A DNA stretch of 64,000 bases from Toxonevra muliebris. Lineage: Eukaryota > Arthropoda > Insecta > Diptera > Pallopteridae. The translations under genes were made by a program, and so were the position numbers. The notes beneath the pieces are model-generated. The model had not been told where the DNA came from and did not search any database. It saw nothing but the letters and a program-made list of their open reading frames with translations. Location of the stretch: assembly GCA_963691655.1 (NCBI GenBank), contig OY829326.1:57901776-57965775 (forward strand), given 5' to 3'. This document shows, piece after piece, positions 1 to 11,740 of the stretch (positions are counted from its first letter, which is position 1; every line of letters starts with the position of its first letter).

Positions 1-795
1 TAAGATAGCTAGGCAGCGTGTTAAGATATTTCATAAAGCATTACAAATAATAGTAGAAAAAAGAATAGAAAAAGTATTAGAAAAAAACAGCAAAATAGAA
101 GAAGAAAATAGTAGAAGAAATAGTAGTAGGAAAAAGTATAGAAAAAAGTATTACAAATTGTTGTAAAGAAATAGTAAAAAGGTATCAGAAAAAGTAGTAC
201 AAAAATAGTAAAATTGGAGTAGAAAGAGCGGTAGAAATAATAGTAAAAATAGTGGTAGAAAAAACTGTAAAAAAGTAATAAAAACTAGTAGTGAAAAATA
301 GAAGAAAGTAGCAGTAGAAAATAAGAAAAAATGTATTAAAAATGTTGTAGAAAAAAGTACTAAAATAGTAGTAAAAAATATTGGTTGAAAAAGTAGTAGA
401 AAATAAAAAAAATTTCAGAAAAAAAAAAGTTTAAAAGTAGTAGAATTAGTATTCTAATTTGCAGTAGAAATAGTAGTAGAAAATAAAAGAGAAGCAAGGT
501 GCCACACCCACTATCCAGCAAGCTGAAAGAATTTAAATTTTAATGCTGTACCATAAATGCTTCCTAACATTTCTCATAATGGAAATTCAGGTTATATGGA
601 ACGTTCCACGCCCCCTTTGTCAATCCCACCCATATTTTTGTTGTAGCATGTCATTGTCAGTTCTCGTAATTGTACTAAATTTCTGTACTGTGCTATAAAT
701 GGTTCTTGAGATACACCCAAAAAAAACTATTAGGATTGTATGGGAGGTGCCACGCTCACTTTCCTAAAAGTCATTATGAATAGCTATGTCAATCT
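1..795 (+). mobile_element. Dispersed repeat element with internal TAG-rich minisatellite (copy 1)
   Basis: Bases 1-480 are an irregular purine array built on AGTAGAAAAA, AGTAGTAGAAAAT and similar units. They are followed at about 486-795 by a non-repetitive tail containing TATATGGAACGTTCC, TACTGTGCTATAAATGGTT and a GTGCCACGCTCAC motif. The whole arrangement (a short leader with GATATTTCAT, then the TAG array, then the tail) recurs in inverse orientation at 40112-40985, so leader, array and tail travel together as one element. The left end may be cut by the window. No coding capacity is seen. Unique ends around a variable internal minisatellite resemble non-autonomous Helitron-type elements, but that assignment is inference. 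Confidence 0.6.
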
Positions 796-2290
796 CCCGC
801 CCAAAAAAAATCTTTTGGAAATATGACTTCAATCGGTCCAGTCGTTCAAAAGTTACACGATGTCATACACACAAAACTCTACCATTATATATATAAAGAT
901 TTTGACCAGCAAAAACAACCTCGAAACTGGTGATGCAGCAGTACGTGGTCTAGAGAATTATGTTATAAAAGATAAAAAAAAAGGGTTATCCAGTGGTTAT
1001 CTACAGCTCCATAGCCATGTTTTTTTTTTACTTTTCATTAAGGACTAACAGGCATATGCGGAGGTATGAAATTTGGTGTCATGATTGTGTAAGTCTCAAG
1101 TAACCATGTTTTTGGTATAAAATTTTTCTATTAATCTCCATTCAAATTCGGACATATAAAGGTTAATAATATGTAATATTGGCTTAGTAATATTATAATA
1201 TGTAATGTATGGCAAACAAGTCAATAAGAAAACAAACAAAAAAATTGAAAATAATTCGTTTTGATAAGAACAATTTTCTAAATTTTTTTTGAGCATTTTG
1301 TTGAGCACTAGTCTCACGGGTTTGATTCTCAAGCAGAAAAATTAACCTACAAAAAAAAACTAATTTTGGTTAACAGATTACATCTTAGAGAATAGTAGAA
1401 TTTAATAAATTGTATTATTTATTACAGAATAAATTCTCTTAAGTGTAGAAACAACTTGATAGTGACAGCCTTCCTTTTCAAATAAACATTAAAAAAAAAA
1501 AATCAGTAAATCAGGTGTCTCCCCTCTAACCCAATAATTAGGTTTCAAAAACACGTAGGAAAATATAGTCCAAAATTAAAGTTAGGTTCCAGAAATTTGG
1601 AAATTTGCCGTGTATATGAAATGTTGTTATACGGAACAAGGCAGTGGTACAAACGACAGGGTTAGGCTCCAACAGTTTAAAAATAGTTCGTATTAATATA
1701 TAAAACCTTTTTGGTTTGAGAGTTTACTTTGAGGTTTGATACATTTTCTATCTTTTGAACATAATTCAAAATTTTTATTTTTAGTTGTGAAAAAAACCAG
1801 CTCTTTTCGAGCAGGTTTTGTTTTGCAGTCAGCAAGAGTTGTTGTTAAATAGTTTTGAAGATTGCTGTGAGTTTAAAAATCGATTGGCATTTAGTTTTTA
1901 CTGATAGTATCAGAGGAGGGATTTTTGGCGTTGTAGTGAAATCGTGATCCAAGAATTCATGTTGTATTGGGGAAAGCAGTATACACTTATCACCAGATAT
2001 CACCAGAATGAAAAATTATTCTTTAAAAATCTCATACAAAAAGCAGGTTCCTTAAATTTTTTATTCTCATATACATCGAGGTCATTCCGGGAGGCTGAAT
2101 ATAAAAACAGCACATTATAATAACAATCAAGTTCTGGCTTGCTTTACATTTGAAGCATTGTGCATCTTAAAATGTGTTAACGCTCATTAAATTTCCAGTG
2201 TGCATCACTTTCATTTTACTTTGTAAGTGGTTTGTTCAGAACTTTAACATTCCCAACTTTTTCGTTCTTGGAATTGATGGGCTGGAAAAA
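796..2290. other. AT-rich non-coding stretch
   Basis: I see no recognisable gene, RNA or transposon here, only short frames without family features. Around 800-900 the phrase AATCGGTCCAGTCGTTCAAA followed by TATATATATA may be the end of the element to the left, because endings of this style are common in insect dispersed repeats. Confidence 0.5.
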
Positions 2291-3460
2291 ATACGATGTA
2301 AGAAATTGCGTTTAGTGAAAGTGACATAAAAATGTTTGAGAGCAAAAACGAAATAACAATTACTGAGATCGAAGTGAAATAACCATAGCTGAGTGCAAAA
2401 GTGAAATAAAAGACATTCAGAGCAAAAACGAGATAAGTGGTGTTCAGTTTTGCTCTAAAATATTGTTATTCCATTTTTGCCCTGAATTTTTCGTTATTGC
2501 GTTTTAGCGTTCAAGACATTAGGTTATGCAATTAGGTATCAATATTAATTTTTTGTATTTAATTTTTGTGTTATCCATATCAATACCTTCATTGTAAACA
2601 ACAAAAAGCAAATTATTAAAATTAAATTATTTAAAAATTTCCAGCAGTTTAATATTTATGATGAAAAATATTAGATATATATGAATATTTGAAAAAAATT
2701 TGGCGAATTGAGTTAGATTGTTTTTCCACTGAAATATAGACTATGTCATCCTGTAAATATTATAATTTCATTTAGATTAGTAAGTAATTGAATCTACGCT
2801 TTAGACGTAATAGAACAATTTTTTATTGCCGATCCTTTCAATATCGTTAGTTTAAATATTGTTATAGCTATAATATGAGGAGCTCCAAAACAAAACGCAA
2901 TAAAATACATTAAAATATTGTAGTATGATTTTATTGCGTCTTGATTTAAAGCTCATCATATAAAAAATATTTGTCAAAAACCATTGTGCGATTATACGTT
3001 GCGTTCAAAATCGGAGAACTATAATCTTCAAACTGTTGCTAAGGATTATGATAACAATATTGGGAAAGAGGTACCTACGTTTATAGAAACGTTAAACATC
3101 CAGAAAGTGGGCGCAATGAAGACATAAAAGTATAAAAGAAATATGGCAAAAGACAAAATTCAGCATAATCGGGAACGTCGTGTTCAACAAACAAATTTAT
3201 GTTAATGTTGATACCTAATAGAATAATCAAAGCTCTTGAGCGCAAAAACGCACTAATGAAAAATTCGGGGCAAAAACGGAATAAAAATACTTCAGAGCAA
3301 AAACAGAACATCCAGTATTTCATTTTTGCGCTGAATGCATTTTATTTCAATTTTGCACTCAACTGGTGTTGTTTCACTTCACCCTCAGTTATTGTTATTT
3401 CGTTTTTGCTTTCAAACATTTTTATGTTAATTTCACTAAATATAATTTTTTACGTCGTAT
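2291..3460. mobile_element. Foldback element with about 260-bp inverted arms and a nested palindrome
   Basis: Bases 2291-2549 and the reverse complement of 3201-3460 align almost end to end. Shared landmarks are ATACGA[T/C]GTA, TTTAGTGAAA, ACATAAAAATGTTTGA, GCAAAAACGAAATAACAA, TTTTTGC[C]C[C/T]GAATTTTTC and ATTAGGTATCAA. The arms themselves contain several degenerate GAGCAAAAACGAAATAA units. The 651-bp spacer holds another palindrome, with arms at about 2873-2906 and 2928-2962 sharing AATAAAAT/ATTTTATT and GCAATAAAA. No transposase is visible. Long, internally repetitive arms resemble Foldback-type non-autonomous DNA transposons. Short frames inside the right arm have no family features and are not genes. 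Confidence 0.75.
2873..2962. repeat. Inner palindrome, about 35-bp arms
   Basis: ATATGAGGAGCTCC...CGCAATAAAAT on the left pairs with ATTTTATTGCGTC...AAAGCTCATCATAT on the right across a loop of about 21 nt, with a few mismatches. It lies in the spacer of the larger inverted repeat, so the two palindromes are nested. Confidence 0.7.
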
Positions 3461-3689
3461 TTGTTATCAGTCTATCAGTAGGAGATTGGTCTTAAACTCA
3501 AGCCGCAATAAAAAAATTCCTCAATTTTGAGACGGTGAACATAGATGGAGCTATCTAGTACTCCAAAGCGGAGTAGTTTATCCTTTCTGGATTACAGCAT
3601 AATTTTAAATTGAACACTGTTAATTTAGCAAAAAGTCTTTTGCTCACGAAATAATTTAGTAACTTAAAAATAGTTTTAGTATTTGAAAT

Positions 3690-4075
3690 GAATCAGAGGC
3701 AATGTCAGTCAGAACTCATCAAAAACTTATTCAAGTCAGAGGGAAAGAGATGTAGTTAGAGGCCAAATTAAGTAGGAAGTGGGATACAGAAACAATTAAA
3801 AGTACTCTAAGTTAATAAATAGCAAGCAGATATGGCCAGAAGCGGCGAACAAAACCAAATCATACAGATAAATAAATATTTAAGGCAATAAGAGGTATAT
3901 AAATCACAGTAGTCAAAGATAATCTTAGCAGTTAGAGACAATCTGAGACAGTCAGAAGCAAATAAATGGGGTCAGAGGTAGTCTTAGAGGCATTTAGAAG
4001 CAATTAACACCAATCAAGAGCAGATAAAAAACAACAAAAGATCAGTAGAGGCACTCAGTGGCAGAATTTGTGATC
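3690..4075. repeat. Degenerate AGTCAGAGGCA-type minisatellite (copy 1)
   Basis: The stretch is dominated by variants of AGTCAGAGG, AATCAGAGGCA, AGTTAGAGGCC, AGTCAGAAGCAA and AGTCTTAGAGGCA in one orientation, with an apparent period near 10-13 bases. No reading frame is kept. The same vocabulary reappears at 24690-25170. Confidence 0.6.
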
Positions 4076-5448
4076 TTTAAAATAAAAAAATGTATGTAAA
4101 GAAATAGGAACTTTTTTCAATTACACTATTAAAAAATCGAAAACAAAAAATGCCAATTACAAATTCTCTGAAATTAGAATTAAAGTGAAATTTGTGTCTT
4201 GCCTAGATTACGTACATGTATTTGTTTTATCTTAAAAATATTTATCATAGATTTTGAGTTTCTTTATAATGTTTCCCAGTGGGCTCTAGAGCAATAACAT
4301 GGCTTTACTATGTGAAGTGGCTAAATTTTAGCTTAGCTTTAGATTAAGGAATATTTCAATTTCCCTTGAAGAAATTATTAATAATGAAATCTATGCCTCA
4401 AGCTTTTTCCATCTTACAAGGTCATATTTCTTTTATTGAAAATTAAAAATTTTTTCACCAAATATTAAACTTAACTAATATTAAACTTAAGTGTTCTGCA
4501 TGCATGTATGTATGTATAATTTGGTCGATATAAATTCATATTTGTACAACTAAATTATATTAAGATTTTAAATGCTTACATTCACCTGCTGCTACCAGAA
4601 AAACATATGCTAAATATAGCTAATGGTTTTCTCTTGTTACCATCCCCTGAAAATCTTACGGAGTGAGTACACAGTTTGTAGATTATTAGTTTAAGCATAA
4701 TATTTATAATTAAGTTTAAATTTGTTACTTTAGGTTATTGCAAAGATTTATGTATGAGTATAGAAAATATGTATGTTTATGTATATGTGTGTAAATGTCC
4801 TTTGCTTTTTCGCTTTATTATTAAAGTTTAGAGCATTTGGAAAATGCTCTCATATTACACACCTCATCTCATCACAAATGTTATCCTTTTCCTATTCCAC
4901 TCTTTTACTCCTGCTCTAACTTTTTTTCTTTCTTATATTTTCTCCTCATTCTCTGAAATAGTAAATTTAGCTTTACTTTGATCTTAGTTTTCATTTAATT
5001 GATTTAAATGCTGTTTGCCATTTGATATGATATCAAAAAGGATATGCATTCAAAGCTTTACTGACGACGAGTAAAGAAAGGAAATTGGAGTGAGAAAATG
5101 TTGAATGTTGTGTGAAAGTATTTCTGCCGATGTTGTTGACATTTTACTGCTGCTGATAGTTTAATGTTGCTGTTGCTGCTGTAGCTGCTGTCGTTGTCAT
5201 CGTCCTTTTTAGCCAACGGCAAGGTTATGCTTGAGTAATTTATAATGTTGTCATATTTAGTATTAGTTTTGTATTGCCACAAGTTGAGATGGAATGAAAA
5301 TTGTTGAACTGAATTGATGTGTGTGTGTTAAGTTGATATGCTTTGGGTTATATAATTTAATTTTGGGCTTTTGCGAAATTAATTAAGTTTTGTATACAAA
5401 CTTAAAGTTTTATTAATTCTTTGAATTTTTTAAAACTACATATCGCTC
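4076..5448. other. AT-rich non-coding stretch with a CTG-type microsatellite
   Basis: No gene is recognised. A short interrupted (CTG)n/(TTG)n tract lies at about 5145-5200. A minus-strand frame across it reads as low-complexity Ser/Asn and is not considered a gene. Confidence 0.5.
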
Positions 5449-5919
5449 ATTTACTAAAAGACTGTCATAAGTCAAAAAACACGATTTTTAAGTTAATGAT
5501 GCAGAATTATTCATTATGTCACGCTTGATATTGTGTAAAAATTTCATGTTAATATCTTGTATACTCTACGTGTGAGAATTATAAGATTTCTTCTTTTTCC
5601 TGCAAATTGGAAGTCAATTTGTAAGACTAATTATTCAGACAATGAGCCGTTCCGCCTGCCGTGATTTTAACAACCTCTTTAACGTTGTCGATGTTTCTGA
5701 TTCGGTAGATTCCATAAAACAAAATGTTATAACTTTTTTAAATATATAGATGTCGTTATCAGCTGATGATTTATAATCTGCAGCTGAATTTCAGAAGGGC
5801 CACTTGTTGGGTAGTGCGCTACCCCAACGTCCTTTAAAAAAAAAAAATGAATTGAAAACTTTAAACGCGTTTTCTGCAAAATCGCGTTTTTTTGATTTAT
5901 GACAGTCTTTTAGTAAATT
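5449..5919. mobile_element. MITE-like element with 40-bp terminal inverted repeats
   Basis: The left end, 5449-5489, carries CTAAAAGACTGTCATAAGTC followed by AAAAAACACGATTTTT. The right end, 5879-5919, is its reverse complement with very few changes (GATTTATGACAGTCTTTTAG preceded by AAATCGCGTTTTTT). The 471-bp interval has no significant coding frame, so this looks like a non-autonomous DNA transposon. The flanks (CATTTA on the left, TAAATTTA on the right) do not allow an unambiguous target duplication; a TTA or TA duplication is possible. Confidence 0.75.
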
Positions 5920-7560
5920 TAATATATTGTTGTGAGTATTGCACATTTGTAGTGAGTTAATGTAGATTTTTTCAGTAGTAACTTAAATATTTTTTTAAGT
6001 TTTTTTTAATCTTTAAGTGATCACCTGAAAATAAAATAAAAACGGACAACTGATTTGGATTCATTGAACTCGAAGCCAAGAGTTTGAAATTTTTTTGCAC
6101 ACTGCAATTAGTATTTTAAATTTGCACTAAAACTTACAAATGAATTAAATAAATGAAGAGAAAATCCAATAATAAACCAATAAATTCCAGCACATCCTAA
6201 ATGCATTATTTACTAGAAATTATTTTTTTTTACATTTTTCTCCAACCCAAAACTTTTTATTAAATTAACAAACTTGAAGTTTTTATAAGCTCAAATACCT
6301 CAAAATTTATAGGAAAAATCATTTGGTTTCGATTCATAATTCATTTACGTAATATGAAATATTTGTGTGTGTGTAGTGGTATGTAGTTATAGTTTTGTTA
6401 TTATTATTAAGAAATTTCATTGCTAAAGCCACACAAGTGTGTACAATTTCCGCAGCAATATTGCCACATAATTATAATTAAAATTCCATGCAGTATTTAG
6501 TTATTTGAAATATGCATAATATTCTCAGAGGAAAATTGAAATTAGTTGAAAACCACAAAATGATGTTAACAAAATTGTGTTAGTAGCTTTTCTTTTAAAT
6601 AGAAATTCTCGTATATGTTTATGTACTAGAAATTCGTTTATGTAACTAACAATAGCACGTGGCTGCAGCATCCAATTAAATCTAGAAAAAGTTATTTGTA
6701 ATTAAAAAAAAATTCAATATATTCGAAGAATGGGTTGAGGCTCATGCAGTAGTATCTAAATCCCAATGGGTTTGTGTCTAAGATAATTTTCAAAAGGGAT
6801 TAAGAATCATAGTTATCGCAATTTTTTCGACAAGGAGGAAGTCATCAAGAGCTTTCGATGTGAAATTCGTCCATGAATTCACTCAGATGTGTGCTTTAGT
6901 AGTCTACAGCGTCTGTTTGGAATGCAACACTTTGATGGGGATCAGGCCAATATGGTCACTGATACTCTACGGCGGGCTCGAAGGGGAATGTTCTAAGTCG
7001 ATGATTGAGAAAAAGGTGACAGAAAAGCCAGTACGAACTTGTTGCTGAAATCAGACCATCCAAAGGACTTGTCGCATTCTTCACCTACAACCGATGCAAC
7101 GTTTTCAGGAAAGCATACACCTGTAACTGGACAGAAAAAAGCTGTGAACACAACAAACAGCTGAAACCTTTGTCAATTGATTCTGACACCTCCTATCGTA
7201 GAACATTCCAACATTGAAGACCATCTCCAATAAACTGATTGGACGTTATTAGTGTGGCTGCAGACCTATTCTACATACGGTTCCACGCATCACTTTGCTA
7301 CAGGGTGCCACGCACGTTGTCATATACGCTTGCTACTATGCACCGCGAGATATATTCAACACACACGGTTCCAAGCATGTACATTGCTACAAAGAGCACC
7401 CAGTTCATCCATATCGCAAGAGCCATTTCTCCCCTAGGGGAGTAAGGGGCTTGTGACGACACAATTCTAGGCCAATCAAATTGCACCTCACAACGTAGCA
7501 TTGTTCCCACTAGCGATATTAAAAAGGGGACGGATGACCCGATATTTTTCCCACTGGGAT
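5920..7560. other. AT-rich stretch; 6820-7560 possibly degraded LINE 5' sequence
   Basis: 5920-6800 shows nothing recognisable. From about 6820 base composition becomes more balanced and short frames appear, as expected for old retroelement sequence upstream of the LINE fragment that follows. No gag or other domain could be identified with confidence. GTTCCACGCATCACTTTGCT and ACGCTTGCTAC phrases between 7270 and 7400 loosely resemble the tandem units at 8641-8835. Confidence 0.35.
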
Positions 7561-7668
7561 AGCAAATACAACAGCGAAAAAGAGAACAACAAAAATCCTC
7601 ACGCGTAGCAACAGCAAAAGATCATCAGGCAAAAGCAACGTTAATATCACACCATCTAGTAACAACCT

Positions 7669-8655
7669 ATGTCAGCCAAGCAACAAAACAACAAATTCGT
7701 GCCTTTTTTGTCGAATTGCCATTGCAGTTGGGTCTTTATTTCCGAAACGACTCGTGACCAACGGAGACCACATCCATCTCCAACACCACTGCGACAGGCA
7801 CATATACAACATCACATCACACCGCGCCAATTGCCAACACAACCCTCAAATACAGCGACAATCCTTCAACTTAACTTCAATGGAATCTAGGGAAAACTGA
7901 ACGAAATCACCAACTTCATGGAACACCGTAACATACTAATAGCCGCCATCCAGGAATCCAAACAACTATGTCGAACAATAGGGTATAGCAATCAGATCAG
8001 CAGGAATCGAATTGAAATCGCCTACTCACAGCTGTAGTTCAGGCTACCTCCCAAACTTCGAACACCTACTGACTGGGGACTACCGCTTTGTCCTGAATGA
8101 CGTTAATGTTCACCACGAAGCATGGTGCTCCAGATAGCGATACGACCAGTGTGTGTGTCTTCAGCTCAGACACGCACACTAGATTAACTGACGTACCGAA
8201 ATCTTTCTTAACTCCGACCACCTGCCTATCATTATCACGATAGAAGACCGAACCGATTTTCTGAATGTTGAGAAAACGACTTTTATTAATTACAACAAAG
8301 CCGACTGGGAAGGTTTTAAACTGTACACAAATGAGCAGCTTGGTAGACTACAAATACCTAAAAACGTGTATAAGGGTGAAATGAGTTCTCGAGAAGTCTT
8401 AAAGAAGGCAGCAAGCAGATATTTACCAGCAGGAAGGATAAAAAGGATTAGACCAAACTTCCCAGCGGAGGCAGCAACCATGGCAGATGAACGTGACGCT
8501 ATTAGAGTGGCCAATCCAGCCGACGCCAGAATCAAAGAGCTGAACGCTGAAATTACGAGGCTCGTCCACGACTGTTGTGGACATATATGGTCAGACCATC
8601 TAGAGTCCTACGATAATGGTTTGAATAAGCTATGGTCAACAATTATGCCGCTTCG
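7669..8655 (+). pseudogene. Jockey-clade LINE ORF2 fragment (endonuclease start and EN-RT linker)
   Basis: A frame from 7669 runs through a Pro/Thr/Gln-rich segment into ILQLNFNGI at 7861, then a TAG stop, then GKLNEITNFM and ILIAAIQESK. This is the start of the apurinic endonuclease domain that opens ORF2 of Jockey-type non-LTR retrotransposons. Much of the endonuclease core is missing or frameshifted. From about 8225 the linker toward reverse transcriptase is readable: LPIIITIEDRTDF, FINYNKADW, then a 138-codon frame at 8366 with RYLPAGRIKRIRPNFPAEAA, ADERDAIRVANPADARIKEL and KLWSTIM. The fragment ends abruptly at a tandem repeat, with no RT domain. It is a dead copy; a similar Jockey-clade 3' end lies at 63061-63835. 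Confidence 0.8.
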
Positions 8656-8835
8656 TATCATAGAGACTGTACGCTTGCCGTTACGCATCATAGAAACTAC
8701 ACGCTTGCTACGCTTGAAACTACAAGCATGCTACGCTCGGAGCTATAAGCTTGCCATGCTCGAAACTAGATGCTACACATGATAGAAACTTCACGCTTGC
8801 TACGCTCGAAAGTACACGCTTTCTGTTACGCATCA
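8641..8835. repeat. Short tandem repeat CGCTTGCTACGCTCGAAACTAC
   Basis: About eight imperfect units of roughly 22-28 bases built on ACGCTTGCTACGCTCGAAA and CGCATCATAGAAACTA abut the LINE fragment exactly where the reverse transcriptase should begin. They are GC-richer than their surroundings. Confidence 0.65.
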
Positions 8836-8854
8836 CAGAGAAACTGTGGGTTAA

Positions 8855-9000
8855 ACAATGGTCACCAATGGGTTAAATCATCTAAAATTTACTTGAAAAA
8901 ATACATTTAAAAGAGTTTAGCCTAAAATTGTGTTATATTTATGTTACTTTGGTCACCAATGAGTTAAATCATGGTTACCAATGGGTTAAATTTTTTAAAA
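8855..9000. repeat. Local duplication around GGTCACCAATGGGTTAAATCAT
   Basis: Three imperfect copies of GGT[CT]ACCAATG[AG]GTTAAAT occur near 8867, 8950 and 8973, with an intervening AAAATTTACT[TC][GA]AAAAA phrase also repeated. Confidence 0.5.
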
Positions 9001-9897
9001 TTTACTCAAAAAGTATAGATCAAATAGGATTGGTAGAAAAAATTGATTTCAGAATTATGAGCACTTCCTTATGGTATATGAAACGGTCCTAGTGTTCGTC
9101 GTGTATCAAAATAGTTAAGCGAAAGAAAAAAAACGCTCCGACCTGGAAAGTATTCTATTCCACCACAAAAGGGGACATAAAAAACTAGTTTCCTAACTAC
9201 GTCAATAGATTGACTCACTTACAGAGTCATGAACTTAAAAGAATTTTTAATTTAAAAAGATCATTGTTTGCATGCTACCACTAGTGGATCCAGAGATTTT
9301 CTAAGGGGGGTTTAAATTCCCCTAATCGTCCCATAAACTTTTGTTTTCATTCATAGCCAACGATCAAAATGTATGAGATTTTTCCCAAAAACCAACGCTC
9401 TTATATCCGCTAGTGCATGCTATTAATTAAACTCAGCAATAAATTTAGTTACAATGAAAAACCACCAGTTATGACATGATATGCAACAAATGCAGCCTCT
9501 TATCTTAAAGATTCAGACGTGCATACACATAAATAGACATACTAACATCCATATAAGTATAAACCACATACATACTACCATAAAATTTCCGAATGCATTT
9601 CCATAGGTATTTGTCAGAGAAAACACACAAACTATGTCCATATAATTTACTGATATGACAATGTAGAGATAGTAGTCCCATTAATTTTTAGTTTTTTTAG
9701 TTTATTATAAACCAACTGCACAGCAGCCAACTACAATAATAATAATAGAAACAACAACTCATAAGGTAATAGAAATAGTAATAGCAAACAAAGACATACA
9801 GCAGCAATAGCAACATATTACTTAGTTACGAGAGTTAAGAGAGAAATTCAAAATAACATACAAATTAAACCACAAAGCTGAGATTGCAGCAATGTGG

Positions 9898-9928
<31 letters not shown>

Positions 9929-10600
9929 TTCCCTATATCTATATCTTTGCTAGACACATGCATGTATTTTAGACAAGTATTGGTATTTGGGAGAGTGTGT
10001 AAGTTCATTTGTATCTTTTAGATGATATACCTTTCTGAACAAAATTGCATTTCGCATAATTTCTACATATATACGTATGTATCTAATAATAATACACGTA
10101 CATAATAATGATGACCACACCATATACCTTACACCTGACCACACCACATCTGAAACTGAAAACACTACATAAATTTATAATCCTTTACTGCTAGGTACTG
10201 TCCAAATGCTTCACACTCAGTTATCGCTGAGGTAGCAAAATTCTATCTGTAAAACTTAGGGATTGTATCTTTATGTGAACATACATACACACTTACATAA
10301 TTACATGTGTGAGTGTGTGTCTAGAATGTAGTAAAGTAGCAGTAGAAATTTCGCATATATTCCAGTTTAATTTATTTTTTTTTTTAAGTATTCTTTGTAG
10401 CTTTTCAGATTTGTAAGGAAATACTATATTTACATAAAAATTTGACATATCGAGAGAATTGTATTTGAAATAATATTTGAAGCCTATTGCTAAAAAACTG
10501 ATGGAACCTTATCACTTGGGTTTTAGGGTATATCAGTCTACCAGTGATTAAATATTTATGTTGAACAAGACTTGAGTTCATTTACTACTGTTTTATTGCG
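9001..10600. other. AT-rich non-coding stretch with a (CA)n microsatellite
   Basis: No gene is recognised. A pure (AC)n tract of about 12 repeats lies at 9905-9928. A minor palindrome CCACTAGTGG occurs at about 9280. Confidence 0.5.
9905..9928. repeat. (CA)n microsatellite
   Basis: Uninterrupted AC dinucleotides, about 12 repeats. Confidence 0.95.
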
Positions 10601-11400
10601 AACCTGCGACCAAGTCATCACTGAGATAGTTGGCAACGCAGGCATTGCCATTTTTCATTCATTAGTTTTTTTTTCTCGATCAGTGCATTTATTTTTATTT
10701 GAAGTTTTTCAGTCATTTGAAGTAGTTTTCGCGGTAGTTTTTAATTAATATTTTATAAAACAAAAGCGAGAGTGACGATGACAAATAGGCGCCCCACGTT
10801 GTGCGAAAATCCTCTTCCCAACCTCCCTTGAGGGCACCGTTGACCAACTACAGTTCTTTATCTGCTACGATATCAAGGATTTAGCTAGCTTAAGCCAGTT
10901 GATATCGGTTTACTATATCACTCGTGTAGAAATTTACACTTACTGTATGACTTTTAATCATAAGTCGAAGTACCCGAGATCAGTTGTGGCGAGCACCTTC
11001 AGGTACCTAAGTAAGGTTTGATGTATTAAACCTCCATTGCCTCTGCCAGATTAGTGCCGTGAATTAATGACTTAACTAAAAACAGCGACGTCCAAAACAA
11101 TCAAAGACAGAATAACAACAACACAGAGACTTGATTTGCTGAGGCAGGAATAGGCGATCTCTACGGACTCACCGATGGGCGATGTCCAACCTTTGATCAT
11201 ATTGACTATAAAGTTGCTTGTAGCAAGCTTTCACAGTTTCGGTAGCTTTCCCAACAGAAATCACCTGAAGCTATGCCAGTCGACAAGAACCAAATAAAAG
11301 AATTGTACACAGAGTCTTAAAGGATCGGACATTACAGCCTTCCGCTTCTCCAAAACTGCTAGGTGCGACTAACGATGAGCGCACTGGGAAAGAAGCAGCC
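10601..11400 (+). other. Possible degraded retroelement 5' region
   Basis: Composition is more balanced than the flanks, and GCAACGCAGGCATTGCC followed by CATTTTTCATTCATTAG looks like a LINE-type 5' untranslated region, but I could not assign a coding domain. It ends at the 14-bp repeat that flanks the SINE at 11415, so it is continuous with the RT fragment on the other side of that SINE. Confidence 0.3.
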
Positions 11401-11414
11401 GTTCTCTTCACGTT

Positions 11415-11726
11415 GTGGTCGCTGTAGCCTAGTGGTTAGTGTGTTGGACTGCTATGCAGAGGTGCCCGGGTTCATAGCTCGGCACGCTCAAAAATCCAAA
11501 ATAGAAAATACAAATTTTTCTACATGGCACCACCTCTTGGCTGGCAATGGCAAAACTCCAAGAGTAAAAAAATGCCTATGAAAAGCTTTTCTTTTTGCCG
11601 TTCGGATTCGGCATAAAACTGTAGGTCCCTTCCATTCGTGTTCAAATATAACTCATACAACATGAATGGATGCGAAAAGCTCGGCCTTGGCCCTCTATGG
11701 TCTGTTGTGCCATAATAGTAGTAGTA
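11415..11726 (+). mobile_element. tRNA-derived SINE with 14-bp target-site duplication and (TAG)n tail
   Basis: The element is flanked by perfect copies of GTTCTCTTCACGTT (11401-11414 and 11727-11740), a target-primed insertion footprint. The head carries polymerase III box A (TAGCCTAGTGGTTAG, about 11424) and box B (GGTTCATAGCTC, about 11469). The middle (11534-11629) contains CTCTTGGCTGGCAATGGCAA and GCCGTTCGGATTCGGC then AAACTGTAGGTCC, the same central domain as the SINEs at 20031 and 59972. The 3' part (AAGCTCGGCCTTGGCCCTC, then a run of TAG) differs from both of those. A frame across 11363-11581 is only the SINE read as protein. Confidence 0.8.
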
Positions 11727-11740
11727 GTTCTCTTCACGTT

